Source of the DNA: Spirochaetia bacterium
GTDB lineage: Bacteria; Spirochaetota; Spirochaetia; Treponematales; Breznakiellaceae
Direction: 5' to 3'
Assembly: GCA_026002265.1 (NCBI GenBank)
Contig: BOBG01000055.1
Span: 1-13,976, forward strand
DNA length: 13,976 nt
Both the position numbers and the translations under genes were made by a program. Each line of letters opens with the position of its first letter. The stretch's first letter is position 1. Below, piece by piece: positions 7,652 through 13,976 of this stretch. Below the pieces are notes generated by a model. The model saw nothing but the letters and a program-made list of their open reading frames with translations. It did not search any database and was not told where the DNA came from.

Positions 7652-8509
7652 TTAATTATAGTAGGATTCTATCGTCTGTGCAAGGCTAACAAAATGCCCG
7701 CACCGCAGCGTCTCCGCACGCGCAGCTCCGTCAATGCCGGATTCCGCGAGTAAATCTGCCGCATGATCCGGGTTTTTCCCCTGGGATCCAAGAAAAGTTT
7801 TCAGATTATTTTTGAGCGTTTTGCGCCGCGATGCAAAGAGATTCCGCACCAAGGGACGAAAAAGCGCCGGATAACCGGCCGGATCGCAATCGTCCCGGAG
7901 ATCAAACCGGATTCCCATAGAATCAACATGAGGCGCCGGATAAAATGAAGCTGCATGTATCACCGGCAGGAGTTTTACATGGTAAGCCGAAGCGCATAGT
8001 ACCGAAAAAGCTGAATAATTCTTGGAACCGGGTCCAGCCGCTGCCCGTTCTGCAATTTCCCGTTGAACCGTGAACACCGCCCGGCTAAAAAACCGGTTAT
8101 GTTCGATAAATGTGGCAATCAGCACAGCCGCAATTCCATAGGGAAGATTTCCAAAGAGAAAAGGCGCATCAGTGCCGCGATTCCATGTTGATAACACATC
8201 TCCTTCGATCAAAGTAAAGTCCGGATTCTCCCCAAAAATTTCTTTAAGAATAGAAGAAAAACCGGAATCAATTTCAAACGCAGTGACAAAAAGACCCCGG
8301 TTCAGCAGCTCCACGGTCATCGCCCCGAGTCCGGGACCGATTTCCCACACCGAATCTCCAGCGCGAGTCTCCAGTGCGTCCACAAGCCAGCGCCTGATAC
8401 TTGGGTTTATGAGAAAATTCTGACCGAATTGTTTCCTCATTCCTATGTGCCGTTCAGCCAAAAAAATTTTGAGTTTGTTGGGCGAATTGTAATCAATCGA
8501 AAGATTCAC
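7652..8509 (-). CDS. rsmA: 16S rRNA (adenine1518-N6/adenine1519-N6)-dimethyltransferase
   Basis: RsmA (KsgA) uses S-adenosylmethionine to dimethylate two adjacent adenines in the helix-45 loop of 16S rRNA during late 30S assembly. The 285 residues fit the family. Motifs are in order: QNFL (30-33), the SAM-binding loop EIGPGLG (56-62), the acidic FEID (78-81), GDVL (103-106), the catalytic NLPYGI (121-126), and FYPAPHVDS (199-207), followed by the C-terminal helical domain (FASRRKTLKNNLKTF). Translation begins at a GTG (8507-8509) with AAGGAAT five bases upstream, inside the last 17 bp of comEC. An internal ATG at residue 24 is just before QNFL and is less likely to be the start. Overlap with comEC and the 24-bp gap to the next gene place it within the long minus-strand array. 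Confidence 0.97.
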   Translation of the reverse strand: MNLSIDYNSPNKLKIFLAERHIGMRKQFGQNFLINPSIRRWLVDALETRAGDSVWEIGPGLGAMTVELLNRGLFVTAFEIDSGFSSILKEIFGENPDFTLIEGDVLSTWNRGTDAPFLFGNLPYGIAAVLIATFIEHNRFFSRAVFTVQREIAERAAAGPGSKNYSAFSVLCASAYHVKLLPVIHAASFYPAPHVDSMGIRFDLRDDCDPAGYPALFRPLVRNLFASRRKTLKNNLKTFLGSQGKNPDHAADLLAESGIDGAARAETLRCGHFVSLAQTIESYYN

Positions 8510-9935
8510 AGTGATTCCTTAATTGTTCAGTCCGGACAGAAACGATGCAGATTCCGGCCGCCGCGACCGCACTCGCTACAAAAACAAGAACGACTGCCCG
8601 CGTATGCAGCCCCGGCACCCGCGCCGACTCGACTGTCATCCAATCGAGCAGCCGGTACAAAAAATCCATCATTGTGTCCATAAAAGGAATCATTCCACGA
8701 CTCGCCAAAAAAATAAAGGCACCGATCATGAAAAGAGTCGTCACCGGCACGATACACAATCCGGTGATGATTCCAAAGGGCCGGAGTATGCCGAAAAAAA
8801 GTACGACTGACGTACTGGTGGCGATGAACGCGCCGACCGATGCAGCGAGGGGCTGGGCGACTGCATCCGGAATCCACCCCCGGATTAAATTGTACACAGG
8901 TCCGCTCAACAACAGAATCCCGGCAAGTGCAAGATACGAAAGAATAAACGAAACGCTGTGTCCGGAATCGGGCCATCCGATAATCTGAATCAAAAAACTG
9001 AATCCAAGGAACAGCAGCGGTTTTTTGGGAAGCGCGTAGAGGATTCCGGCCGTTCCCAGAAGATACATGATCGCTGACCGGATCAAAGATGCCTGATCCC
9101 CGATCACGTAAACATATACACTGATACACAATGCGCTGACAATCGCCGAGGCTCGGAGTCCGAGGGGTTTTTTGAGCAGAAAGGCGAGGAGCGCTGCAAC
9201 AATCGCAAGGTGCATTCCGGAAAGTGCCAAGATGTGCGAGCAGCCGGCAGCCTGAAACTGTCCCGCGATGGCGCTGTCAAGATTTTCCCGGAATCCCAAC
9301 AGCAGTGCGAGTGCGAGTCCTCCCCACCGGAACCGGGAAAAATGATCGATGATTCGGATCCGGATTCCTGTCCGCATCTGTTCTAATTCATTAGCTGGTT
9401 TATTGATATGGACTGCCCGGGCCCGGAAGCTTGCTTTGGGGCCGGTAGTTTTCAGCACGGATCCTTCGATGTACACTTCCGCGCCGCGCCCAAATTCCTT
9501 GAGCCGCAGCATGGATTCTTCTGGAAAAAATACCACTATCGTACCTCGGGCCGATGTCCGGATATTTCCTAAACTCATTACCCGGATTAAGTTAAGATCG
9601 CTCATTCCCCGGCCGTCGTAAAAAGTCCGCGGATCAGTGTCAAGAATTCCGGAAATTCCCACCACTCGTTCCGGCTTCACTCCAAGATGTGCCATCTGAG
9701 GATTAGCACTGATTCCGATCATCATTCCAATCGAAAAAGAAAGAGTCATAATATGGAAAACCCGGAATATTCTGGTTTTTGTTCCGGCGACAACAGCCAC
9801 CGCCCGGAACAAACTAATTACACACACAAGAAATATCAAGCTGTTGATCCGGAAAAAAGTACCCAGCGGTACATAATAAAACAGCGCCGCACCGGCCGCT
9901 GCCCACAAAACCGGCGATTTTTTGAAAAGTTCCAT
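8493..9935 (-). CDS. comEC: ComEC/Rec2-family DNA uptake channel protein, lacking the C-terminal metallo-beta-lactamase domain
   Basis: This inner-membrane protein of the ComEC/Rec2 family moves single-stranded DNA into the cytoplasm in competent bacteria. It is 480 residues long. An N-terminal membrane region (about 10-75) is followed by an OB-like periplasmic segment (about 88-180, GISGILDTDPRTFY to RARAVHI). The Competence domain starts near 205, with HILALSGMHLAIVA (235-247) and DQASLIRSAIM (280-290) as the characteristic motifs, then further membrane helices to about 470. Full-length ComEC proteins of 700-800 residues carry a C-terminal metallo-beta-lactamase-like domain; here the frame ends naturally after the last helix (NHCESFD), with no HxHxDH motif. 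The start has a strong AGGAGGTG site. Whether this organism is competent is unknown. Confidence 0.93.
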   Translation of the reverse strand: MELFKKSPVLWAAAGAALFYYVPLGTFFRINSLIFLVCVISLFRAVAVVAGTKTRIFRVFHIMTLSFSIGMMIGISANPQMAHLGVKPERVVGISGILDTDPRTFYDGRGMSDLNLIRVMSLGNIRTSARGTIVVFFPEESMLRLKEFGRGAEVYIEGSVLKTTGPKASFRARAVHINKPANELEQMRTGIRIRIIDHFSRFRWGGLALALLLGFRENLDSAIAGQFQAAGCSHILALSGMHLAIVAALLAFLLKKPLGLRASAIVSALCISVYVYVIGDQASLIRSAIMYLLGTAGILYALPKKPLLFLGFSFLIQIIGWPDSGHSVSFILSYLALAGILLLSGPVYNLIRGWIPDAVAQPLAASVGAFIATSTSVVLFFGILRPFGIITGLCIVPVTTLFMIGAFIFLASRGMIPFMDTMMDFLYRLLDWMTVESARVPGLHTRAVVLVFVASAVAAAGICIVSVRTEQLRNHCESFD

Positions 9936-9971
9936 AACACCTCCTGAATCAGTACGGGCTAAAGTGTTATG
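9933..9971 (-). promoter_or_regulatory. Inverted repeat enclosing the comEC RBS and start codon
   Basis: CATAACAC (9933-9940) and GTGTTATG (9964-9971) are a perfect 8-bp inverted repeat separated by 23 bases. On the comEC mRNA the downstream arm contains the ATG and the last two bases of the AGGAGGTG site (9938-9945). The rest of that site lies in the loop. Pairing would hide the start codon, so this may be a translational control hairpin. The stem is AU-rich and the loop is long, so stability is uncertain. Confidence 0.35.
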
Positions 9972-10098
9972 AACGATTCACCAGTGATGAAGAAAAGAGA
10001 GAAAAATCTAAAATCTTGCGATGGGTGGGACCTGAATCAAAAATTCGTTTCACCAGAATTCTCTTTCCTATTCTTGCATTTTTTGGTATTTTGTCAGA
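9936..10098. other. Divergent intergenic region with short repeated motifs
   Basis: These 163 bp separate the minus-strand comEC array from the plus-strand activase gene and should hold both promoters. The near-identical 11-mers CGATTCACCAG (9974-9984) and CGTTTCACCAG (10046-10056) lie 72 bp apart in the same orientation, and CCTGAATCA occurs near both ends (from 9944 and from 10031). These may be regulator sites. A TAAAAT at 10009-10014 is a possible plus-strand -10, but no convincing -35 accompanies it. On the minus strand TTGATT (10035-10040) is a possible -35 without a good -10. Confidence 0.35.
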
Positions 10099-13000
10099 AT
10101 GCAATCATTAGGAATCAACATAGGCTCAACCAGCCTGAAAATGGTACTTTTGGAAGGCACAGAGGTTGTGTGGTCCGGAATCTTGCCCCATGAAGGGGAT
10201 TTTGCTGCGGCAGTCAGAAATCTTTTGGCTGAGGGAAAGATCAGGGCCGGCATACCGGTACTCGTCACTGGAAATGAGGGCCGGTTCATGTTTGACGCGG
10301 CAAGCACTCTGGAGCCGCTTTGTGTCGAATCTGCCGTTGGATTGTTGAATTTGCGCGCTGATGCTGTCGTGAGCATGGGTGGCGAAGATTTAATTGTTTA
10401 CAAACTTGGGGAATCCGGGAAAATTGTCAACAGCTTTTCCGGCAATAAATGCGCGTCCGGTACTGGTGAATTTTTGAAACAGCAGCTTGCCCGTATGGAT
10501 ATGACTCTTGCTGATATTGATAGAGTGCCGGATAGTGCGAAGGTGTATCCGCTTTCGACCCGGTGTTCAGTTTTTATGAAGAGCGACTGCACGCACCGAC
10601 TCAACAAGCGTGAGGCGACCAAAGACGATATTGTTCTGTCCCTTTCAGATGTGATGGCTGTCAAGGTGATCGATTTTCTGAAACGGGCAAAAGTGACCGA
10701 TGGAACGGTCGTGTTGACTGGCGGAATCACGCTGAATCGGCATATTATCCGGTTTATTCGGGAAAAAGCGCCGCACATTAATTTTGTGATTCCGGAAAGT
10801 GCGCCGGTGTTTGAAGCACTCGGAGCTGCCTCGCTCGCTGAAACAAACGGGAGCCGGCTGCCGAATCTGGATACATTGTTAAAAACTCATGGGATCCGGT
10901 TCGGATCTCTCGGTGCGTTAAAGGAATGGAAAGGAAAAGTCCGATTTTTCGACAAACCGGAGGGAAAAGTCAAACCGGGCCGGCCCTACATTCTCGGCGT
11001 TGACGGCGGGTCCACCACCACAAAAGCCAGCCTCATGGACGCTGAAACTGACGAAATTGCCGCAAGCCACTACGGCCGGACTCACGGCGACCCAGTCAAG
11101 GCATTAAAAGAATGTCTCCGGATCATTCAGGATAAAATTGTCGCGGACACTGGTTCCCCAGAATGTGATATCCGGCTCGTTGCCGTCACCGGTTCCTCGC
11201 GCGAAATCCTCGGAGTTTTTTTGGAAACATCCGGTGTGTACAACGAAATCATCGCACATGCGGTTGGTACCACCTATTTTGACCCGGAAGTCGAAACGAT
11301 TTTTGAAATCGGCGGACAGGACGCAAAATACGTACTTTTGAAAAACGGCGTACCAATCGATTACGCCATGAACGAAGCGTGTTCTGCCGGCACCGGCTCA
11401 TTTTTGGAAGAATCCGCATCCGGCGACCTTTCGATTCACTCCGCAGCAGACATCGGCACCATCGCGCTCGAAGCTGATGCCCCATGCAAATTCGGCGAGC
11501 ATTGCTCCGCGTTTATCAACTCCGACATCCGGAAAGCTGTTCAACAAGGCGCATCAAAAGAAAATATTACAGCCGGACTCGCTTGCTCCATTGTGGCAAA
11601 TTATTTAAACCGGGTCGTGGGAAACCGGACCATCGGCGGGAAAATTTTCCTTCAAGGCGGCGTGGCAAAGAATCCGGCCGTTCCGCTTGCCTTTGCGATG
11701 ATGATCGACAAGGAAATTCTGGTTCCGCCTTCGCCGGAACTCTCCGGGTGTTTTGGGGTTGCGCTGCTGGCAAAAAAGAAATGTGCAGAAGGACTCCTCA
11801 GCGAAAAACCGGTGCATATTCCGGAGCTTTTGACCCGGGAAATCGTCTACGAGCGGATTTTTGACTGCCAGGCTTGCGAAAATCACTGCCCGATTCAGGT
11901 CCTTAACGTCAACGGTACCAAGTACATGTTCGGCGGCCGGTGCAATAAATACACGAATATGCGGAAGCAATTAAAAGATGTGCCGGTTTTTGATTATATT
12001 GAAAAACGCGAACAATTACTTTTTGAGGAATATGCTGCACCGGAACCGACTGTAAAACGTGATTTTATTGTGGGAATTCCCCGGGCATTTTCGGTTCATA
12101 CTCTCTACCCGCTTTATTCATGGTTTTTCCATGAATTAGGAATAAAGACTTTTCTTTCGACTGAAGTCGCGCACGCAGGTGTTGCCCGGGCTGAATCTGC
12201 CTACTGTTTTCCGGCTGAAATTGCACACGGCGCGGTGCAGGATTGTTTGGATAAAGGGGCGGATTATATTTTCCTGCCGCATTTCCGGGATATGCCTTCG
12301 TACGAAAAAGATGTGCATGCAAATTTTTGCCCCATAACGCAATCCTTTCCTTATTATATTGAAAAAGCTTTTCCGGATATTGATAAAAAAAAGTGGCTGC
12401 CGGTTGTCGTGAGTTTTAACCTCGGTGAAGGAAAGGCTTTAGAATTGTTTTGTACCGGTATGGAAAAGATCGGAATCAGTGCTGAAGAGACAAAACAAGC
12501 TTTTGATAAAGCATTGGAAAAACAAAATGAATATTTTGCCGCGTGTAAAAAACTCGGTGAGGATGCGCTTGCAGAGTCACGATCTGCGGGCCGGCCGGTC
12601 ATTGCGGTTTTGGGACGCCCCTATAACGCCTTTACCCGGGAAGCAAATATGGGTATTCCACGGAAATTTTCTACGCGTGGTTATTCGGTGATTCCTTTTG
12701 ATATTCTGCCTTTTGAACAAGAAACGATTTTTTCCAATATGTATTGGTATTATGGGCAGCAGGATATTAAAAGTGCGGCACTTCTGAAAAGAGAAGACAA
12801 TATTTATGTTACATGGGTGACTAATTTTTCCTGTGCGCCGGACTCATTTATGCTCCATTATTTAAAATGGATCATGGGAGCTAAACCATTTTTGGTACTG
12901 GAATTGGATTCCCATTCAGCGGATGCCGGAATCGATACCCGGGTCGAGGCCTTTTTGGATATTATTGACGGCTACCGGGCTAAAAAAGATGCGGTCGAAG

Positions 13001-13578
13001 CTGAACGTTATAGTAACGGCTGGCGCTTTGTGTATCAAGCAGATGAAGAGGGAAAAAACGAAGATTTCCGGATGGTAAATGAAAAATCCGGTGAAAATGT
13101 TCAGGTCCGGAATAATAAACGGGTAAAGGTTTTACTTTCAAGCATGGGGGCAATTTCAACCGAGTATATTGCGGCAGCGATTCGGGCTATCGGCATACAG
13201 GGAGAGGCTTTACCGGTTGCAACTGCAAAAACGATTCAGGTGGCCCGGGCCCATGCATCCGGAAAAGAATGTGTGCCGAGTCATTTGGTTTTAGGCGGCG
13301 CGCTGCAATTTTTTGCCTCTGGAAAGTACCGGAAAGATGAACTCTATCTCCTTTTTGTACCGATAACTACGGGACCATGCCGCACGGGTCAGTATTTTGT
13401 TTATTACGAAAATTTATTCCGTGATCTCCGGCTCGAAAATGTCTGCGTGTTTATTCTGTCTGCTGATAATTCCTATAATGAATTAGGTCCGAATTTTTCT
13501 AAAGAAATGTGGAAAGGTTTTGAGAGCCTTTTTTTCAACATCATGTTTCCACCATTCTTCCAGCTCCAATTTCTTTAA
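10099..13578 (+). CDS. Fused 2-hydroxyacyl-CoA dehydratase activase / dehydratase-like protein, 3' end disrupted
   Basis: This 1159-residue protein belongs to the large BadF/BadG/BcrA/BcrD activase-related family, in which ATP-driven electron injection through a [4Fe-4S] cluster is linked to dehydratase-like domains; the substrate is unknown. In order: activase domain 1 (1 to about 260; GINIGST 5-11, GGED 94-97, Cys118 in KCASGTG, Cys156 in CSVF); activase domain 2 (about 297-560; GVDGGSTTTK from 300, GGQD 405-408, Cys428 in CSAGTG, Cys469 in CSAF); a Cys cluster (Cys590, 593, 597 and 615); DUF2229 (from about 655, GIPRAF); and a HgdB-like region to about 1140, including GPCRTGQY. The ATG has no clear Shine-Dalgarno, but the start fits the fold. 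Homology ends at MWKG (1137-1140); the last 19 residues are unrelated, and the true C-terminus lies inverted next door. Confidence 0.9.
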   Translation: MQSLGINIGSTSLKMVLLEGTEVVWSGILPHEGDFAAAVRNLLAEGKIRAGIPVLVTGNEGRFMFDAASTLEPLCVESAVGLLNLRADAVVSMGGEDLIVYKLGESGKIVNSFSGNKCASGTGEFLKQQLARMDMTLADIDRVPDSAKVYPLSTRCSVFMKSDCTHRLNKREATKDDIVLSLSDVMAVKVIDFLKRAKVTDGTVVLTGGITLNRHIIRFIREKAPHINFVIPESAPVFEALGAASLAETNGSRLPNLDTLLKTHGIRFGSLGALKEWKGKVRFFDKPEGKVKPGRPYILGVDGGSTTTKASLMDAETDEIAASHYGRTHGDPVKALKECLRIIQDKIVADTGSPECDIRLVAVTGSSREILGVFLETSGVYNEIIAHAVGTTYFDPEVETIFEIGGQDAKYVLLKNGVPIDYAMNEACSAGTGSFLEESASGDLSIHSAADIGTIALEADAPCKFGEHCSAFINSDIRKAVQQGASKENITAGLACSIVANYLNRVVGNRTIGGKIFLQGGVAKNPAVPLAFAMMIDKEILVPPSPELSGCFGVALLAKKKCAEGLLSEKPVHIPELLTREIVYERIFDCQACENHCPIQVLNVNGTKYMFGGRCNKYTNMRKQLKDVPVFDYIEKREQLLFEEYAAPEPTVKRDFIVGIPRAFSVHTLYPLYSWFFHELGIKTFLSTEVAHAGVARAESAYCFPAEIAHGAVQDCLDKGADYIFLPHFRDMPSYEKDVHANFCPITQSFPYYIEKAFPDIDKKKWLPVVVSFNLGEGKALELFCTGMEKIGISAEETKQAFDKALEKQNEYFAACKKLGEDALAESRSAGRPVIAVLGRPYNAFTREANMGIPRKFSTRGYSVIPFDILPFEQETIFSNMYWYYGQQDIKSAALLKREDNIYVTWVTNFSCAPDSFMLHYLKWIMGAKPFLVLELDSHSADAGIDTRVEAFLDIIDGYRAKKDAVEAERYSNGWRFVYQADEEGKNEDFRMVNEKSGENVQVRNNKRVKVLLSSMGAISTEYIAAAIRAIGIQGEALPVATAKTIQVARAHASGKECVPSHLVLGGALQFFASGKYRKDELYLLFVPITTGPCRTGQYFVYYENLFRDLRLENVCVFILSADNSYNELGPNFSKEMWKGFESLFFNIMFPPFFQLQFL

Positions 13579-13976
13579 ATCAATAGATGCTTTGCAGAAA
13601 GGACGTTTAACCGCCGGCTCAAGCGCGATCAATTTTTTAAGCCGGTACTCCCGGACAAAATCAAGATAATGAATCCATTCCGCAATTCCGGAAACCTTTA
13701 CAGCAATTCCGCGTTCACTCATTAAATCCGTTAATTCACCGACTGCAAAATCATCACGCCGGACATAAATTTCCCCGACAATTAACACTTTTGGGCACTC
13801 GCAAAGTTTGCGTTTAAGCGGAATTTTCTTAACGTCTTCCGCAAGTTTTTCCAATTTTTTCCAGAGATTTTTCGGCGCGAATTCCACTGTTTGCATCACG
13901 TTACGCCACATGTGCTCAAAATCTTTAAGTGCTTGTTCCGGATTTACCGCAGTTGCCTTGAGCGCGGTTTGAATAT
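13483..13976 (-). pseudogene. Displaced C-terminal segment of the same activase/dehydratase family, on the opposite strand
   Basis: Read from the right edge on the minus strand, an open frame without a start (first full codon ends at 13974) gives IQTALKATAVNPEQALKDF, then EHMWRNVMQT and further on KKIPLKRKL, VLIVGEIYVRRDDFAVGEL, GIAEWIHYLDFVREY and EEWWKHDVEKKAL. From memory this is the normal C-terminal part of the fused activase-dehydratase family, and it is exactly what the plus-strand gene lacks. Homology fades after KKAL (about 13522); the frame then runs over the other gene's complement to a TAA at 13483-13485. The ATG at 13909-13911 is internal and not a real start. The fragment shares the CCGG-rich composition, so it belongs to the same genome. 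It is a gene piece rather than an independent gene. Confidence 0.88.
13516..13533. other. Inversion breakpoint within the activase/dehydratase gene
   Basis: Plus-strand homology to the family runs up to the GGT codon at 13516-13518 (Gly1140), and minus-strand homology runs down to the codons AAG-GCT-CTC (13530-13522). The join therefore lies within about 15 bp. The two reading frames are in exact codon register at the join. No long inverted repeat or obvious recombinase site is visible at this end; the other end of the segment is outside the window. Confidence 0.8.

Noticed and set aside
13483..13911. A separate 142-residue minus-strand gene starting at the ATG at 13909-13911
   Set aside because: The frame is open and homologous upstream of that ATG to the window edge, so the ATG is internal to a larger domain, and the last residues are read from the complement of the other gene.
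1..13976. CCGG as a DNA-uptake sequence linked to comEC
   Set aside because: Known uptake sequences are 9-12 bases with a fixed core. CCGG flanks vary here, so there is no support for an uptake role.

Overview
The window looks like a chromosomal piece of a spirochete, most likely Treponema or a close relative. Spirochaetal lipoboxes (short, Cys-containing, permissive) occur on three predicted lipoproteins, two of them Treponema-style right-handed beta-helix lipoproteins, and genes are packed tightly with ATGA overlaps. The genus is an inference. Base composition is close to 50% GC, with a very striking excess of the tetranucleotide CCGG in almost every gene.

Layout. (1) 1-1686, minus strand: a BtuF/FecB-type substrate-binding protein followed by a FecCD/BtuC-type permease that runs off the left edge; the two overlap by ATGA. 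This is a cobalamin, heme or siderophore importer. (2) 1733-2577, minus strand: one gene of unknown function with its own good promoter and RBS. It sits in AT-richer DNA that almost lacks CCGG, so it is probably a recent arrival. (3) 2578-9935, minus strand: a seven-gene array read right to left with gaps of at most 49 bp: comEC, rsmA (ksgA), two paralogous beta-helix lipoproteins, yggS (PLP homeostasis), thiN (thiamine pyrophosphokinase) and a TPR-like lipoprotein. Five of its six junctions overlap or lie within 24 bp. It mixes housekeeping functions (16S rRNA methylation, B1 and B6 cofactor handling, DNA uptake channel) with cell-surface or periplasmic lipoproteins. (4) 9936-10098: a divergent intergenic region with short repeats. 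(5) 10099-13578, plus strand: a giant 2-hydroxyacyl-CoA dehydratase activase-related protein (two activase domains, a Cys-rich linker, DUF2229 and a dehydratase-like part).

The most notable observation is at the right end. The large gene stops being homologous to its family at about residue 1140 (base 13518). The missing C-terminal segment of the same family is found immediately afterwards on the opposite strand, reading from the right edge back to about 13516. The gene is therefore broken by an inversion inside its coding sequence. This may be an invertible segment, a disabling rearrangement, or a fold-back assembly or amplification chimera; sequence alone cannot separate these. All functional calls rest on motif recognition without database searches.
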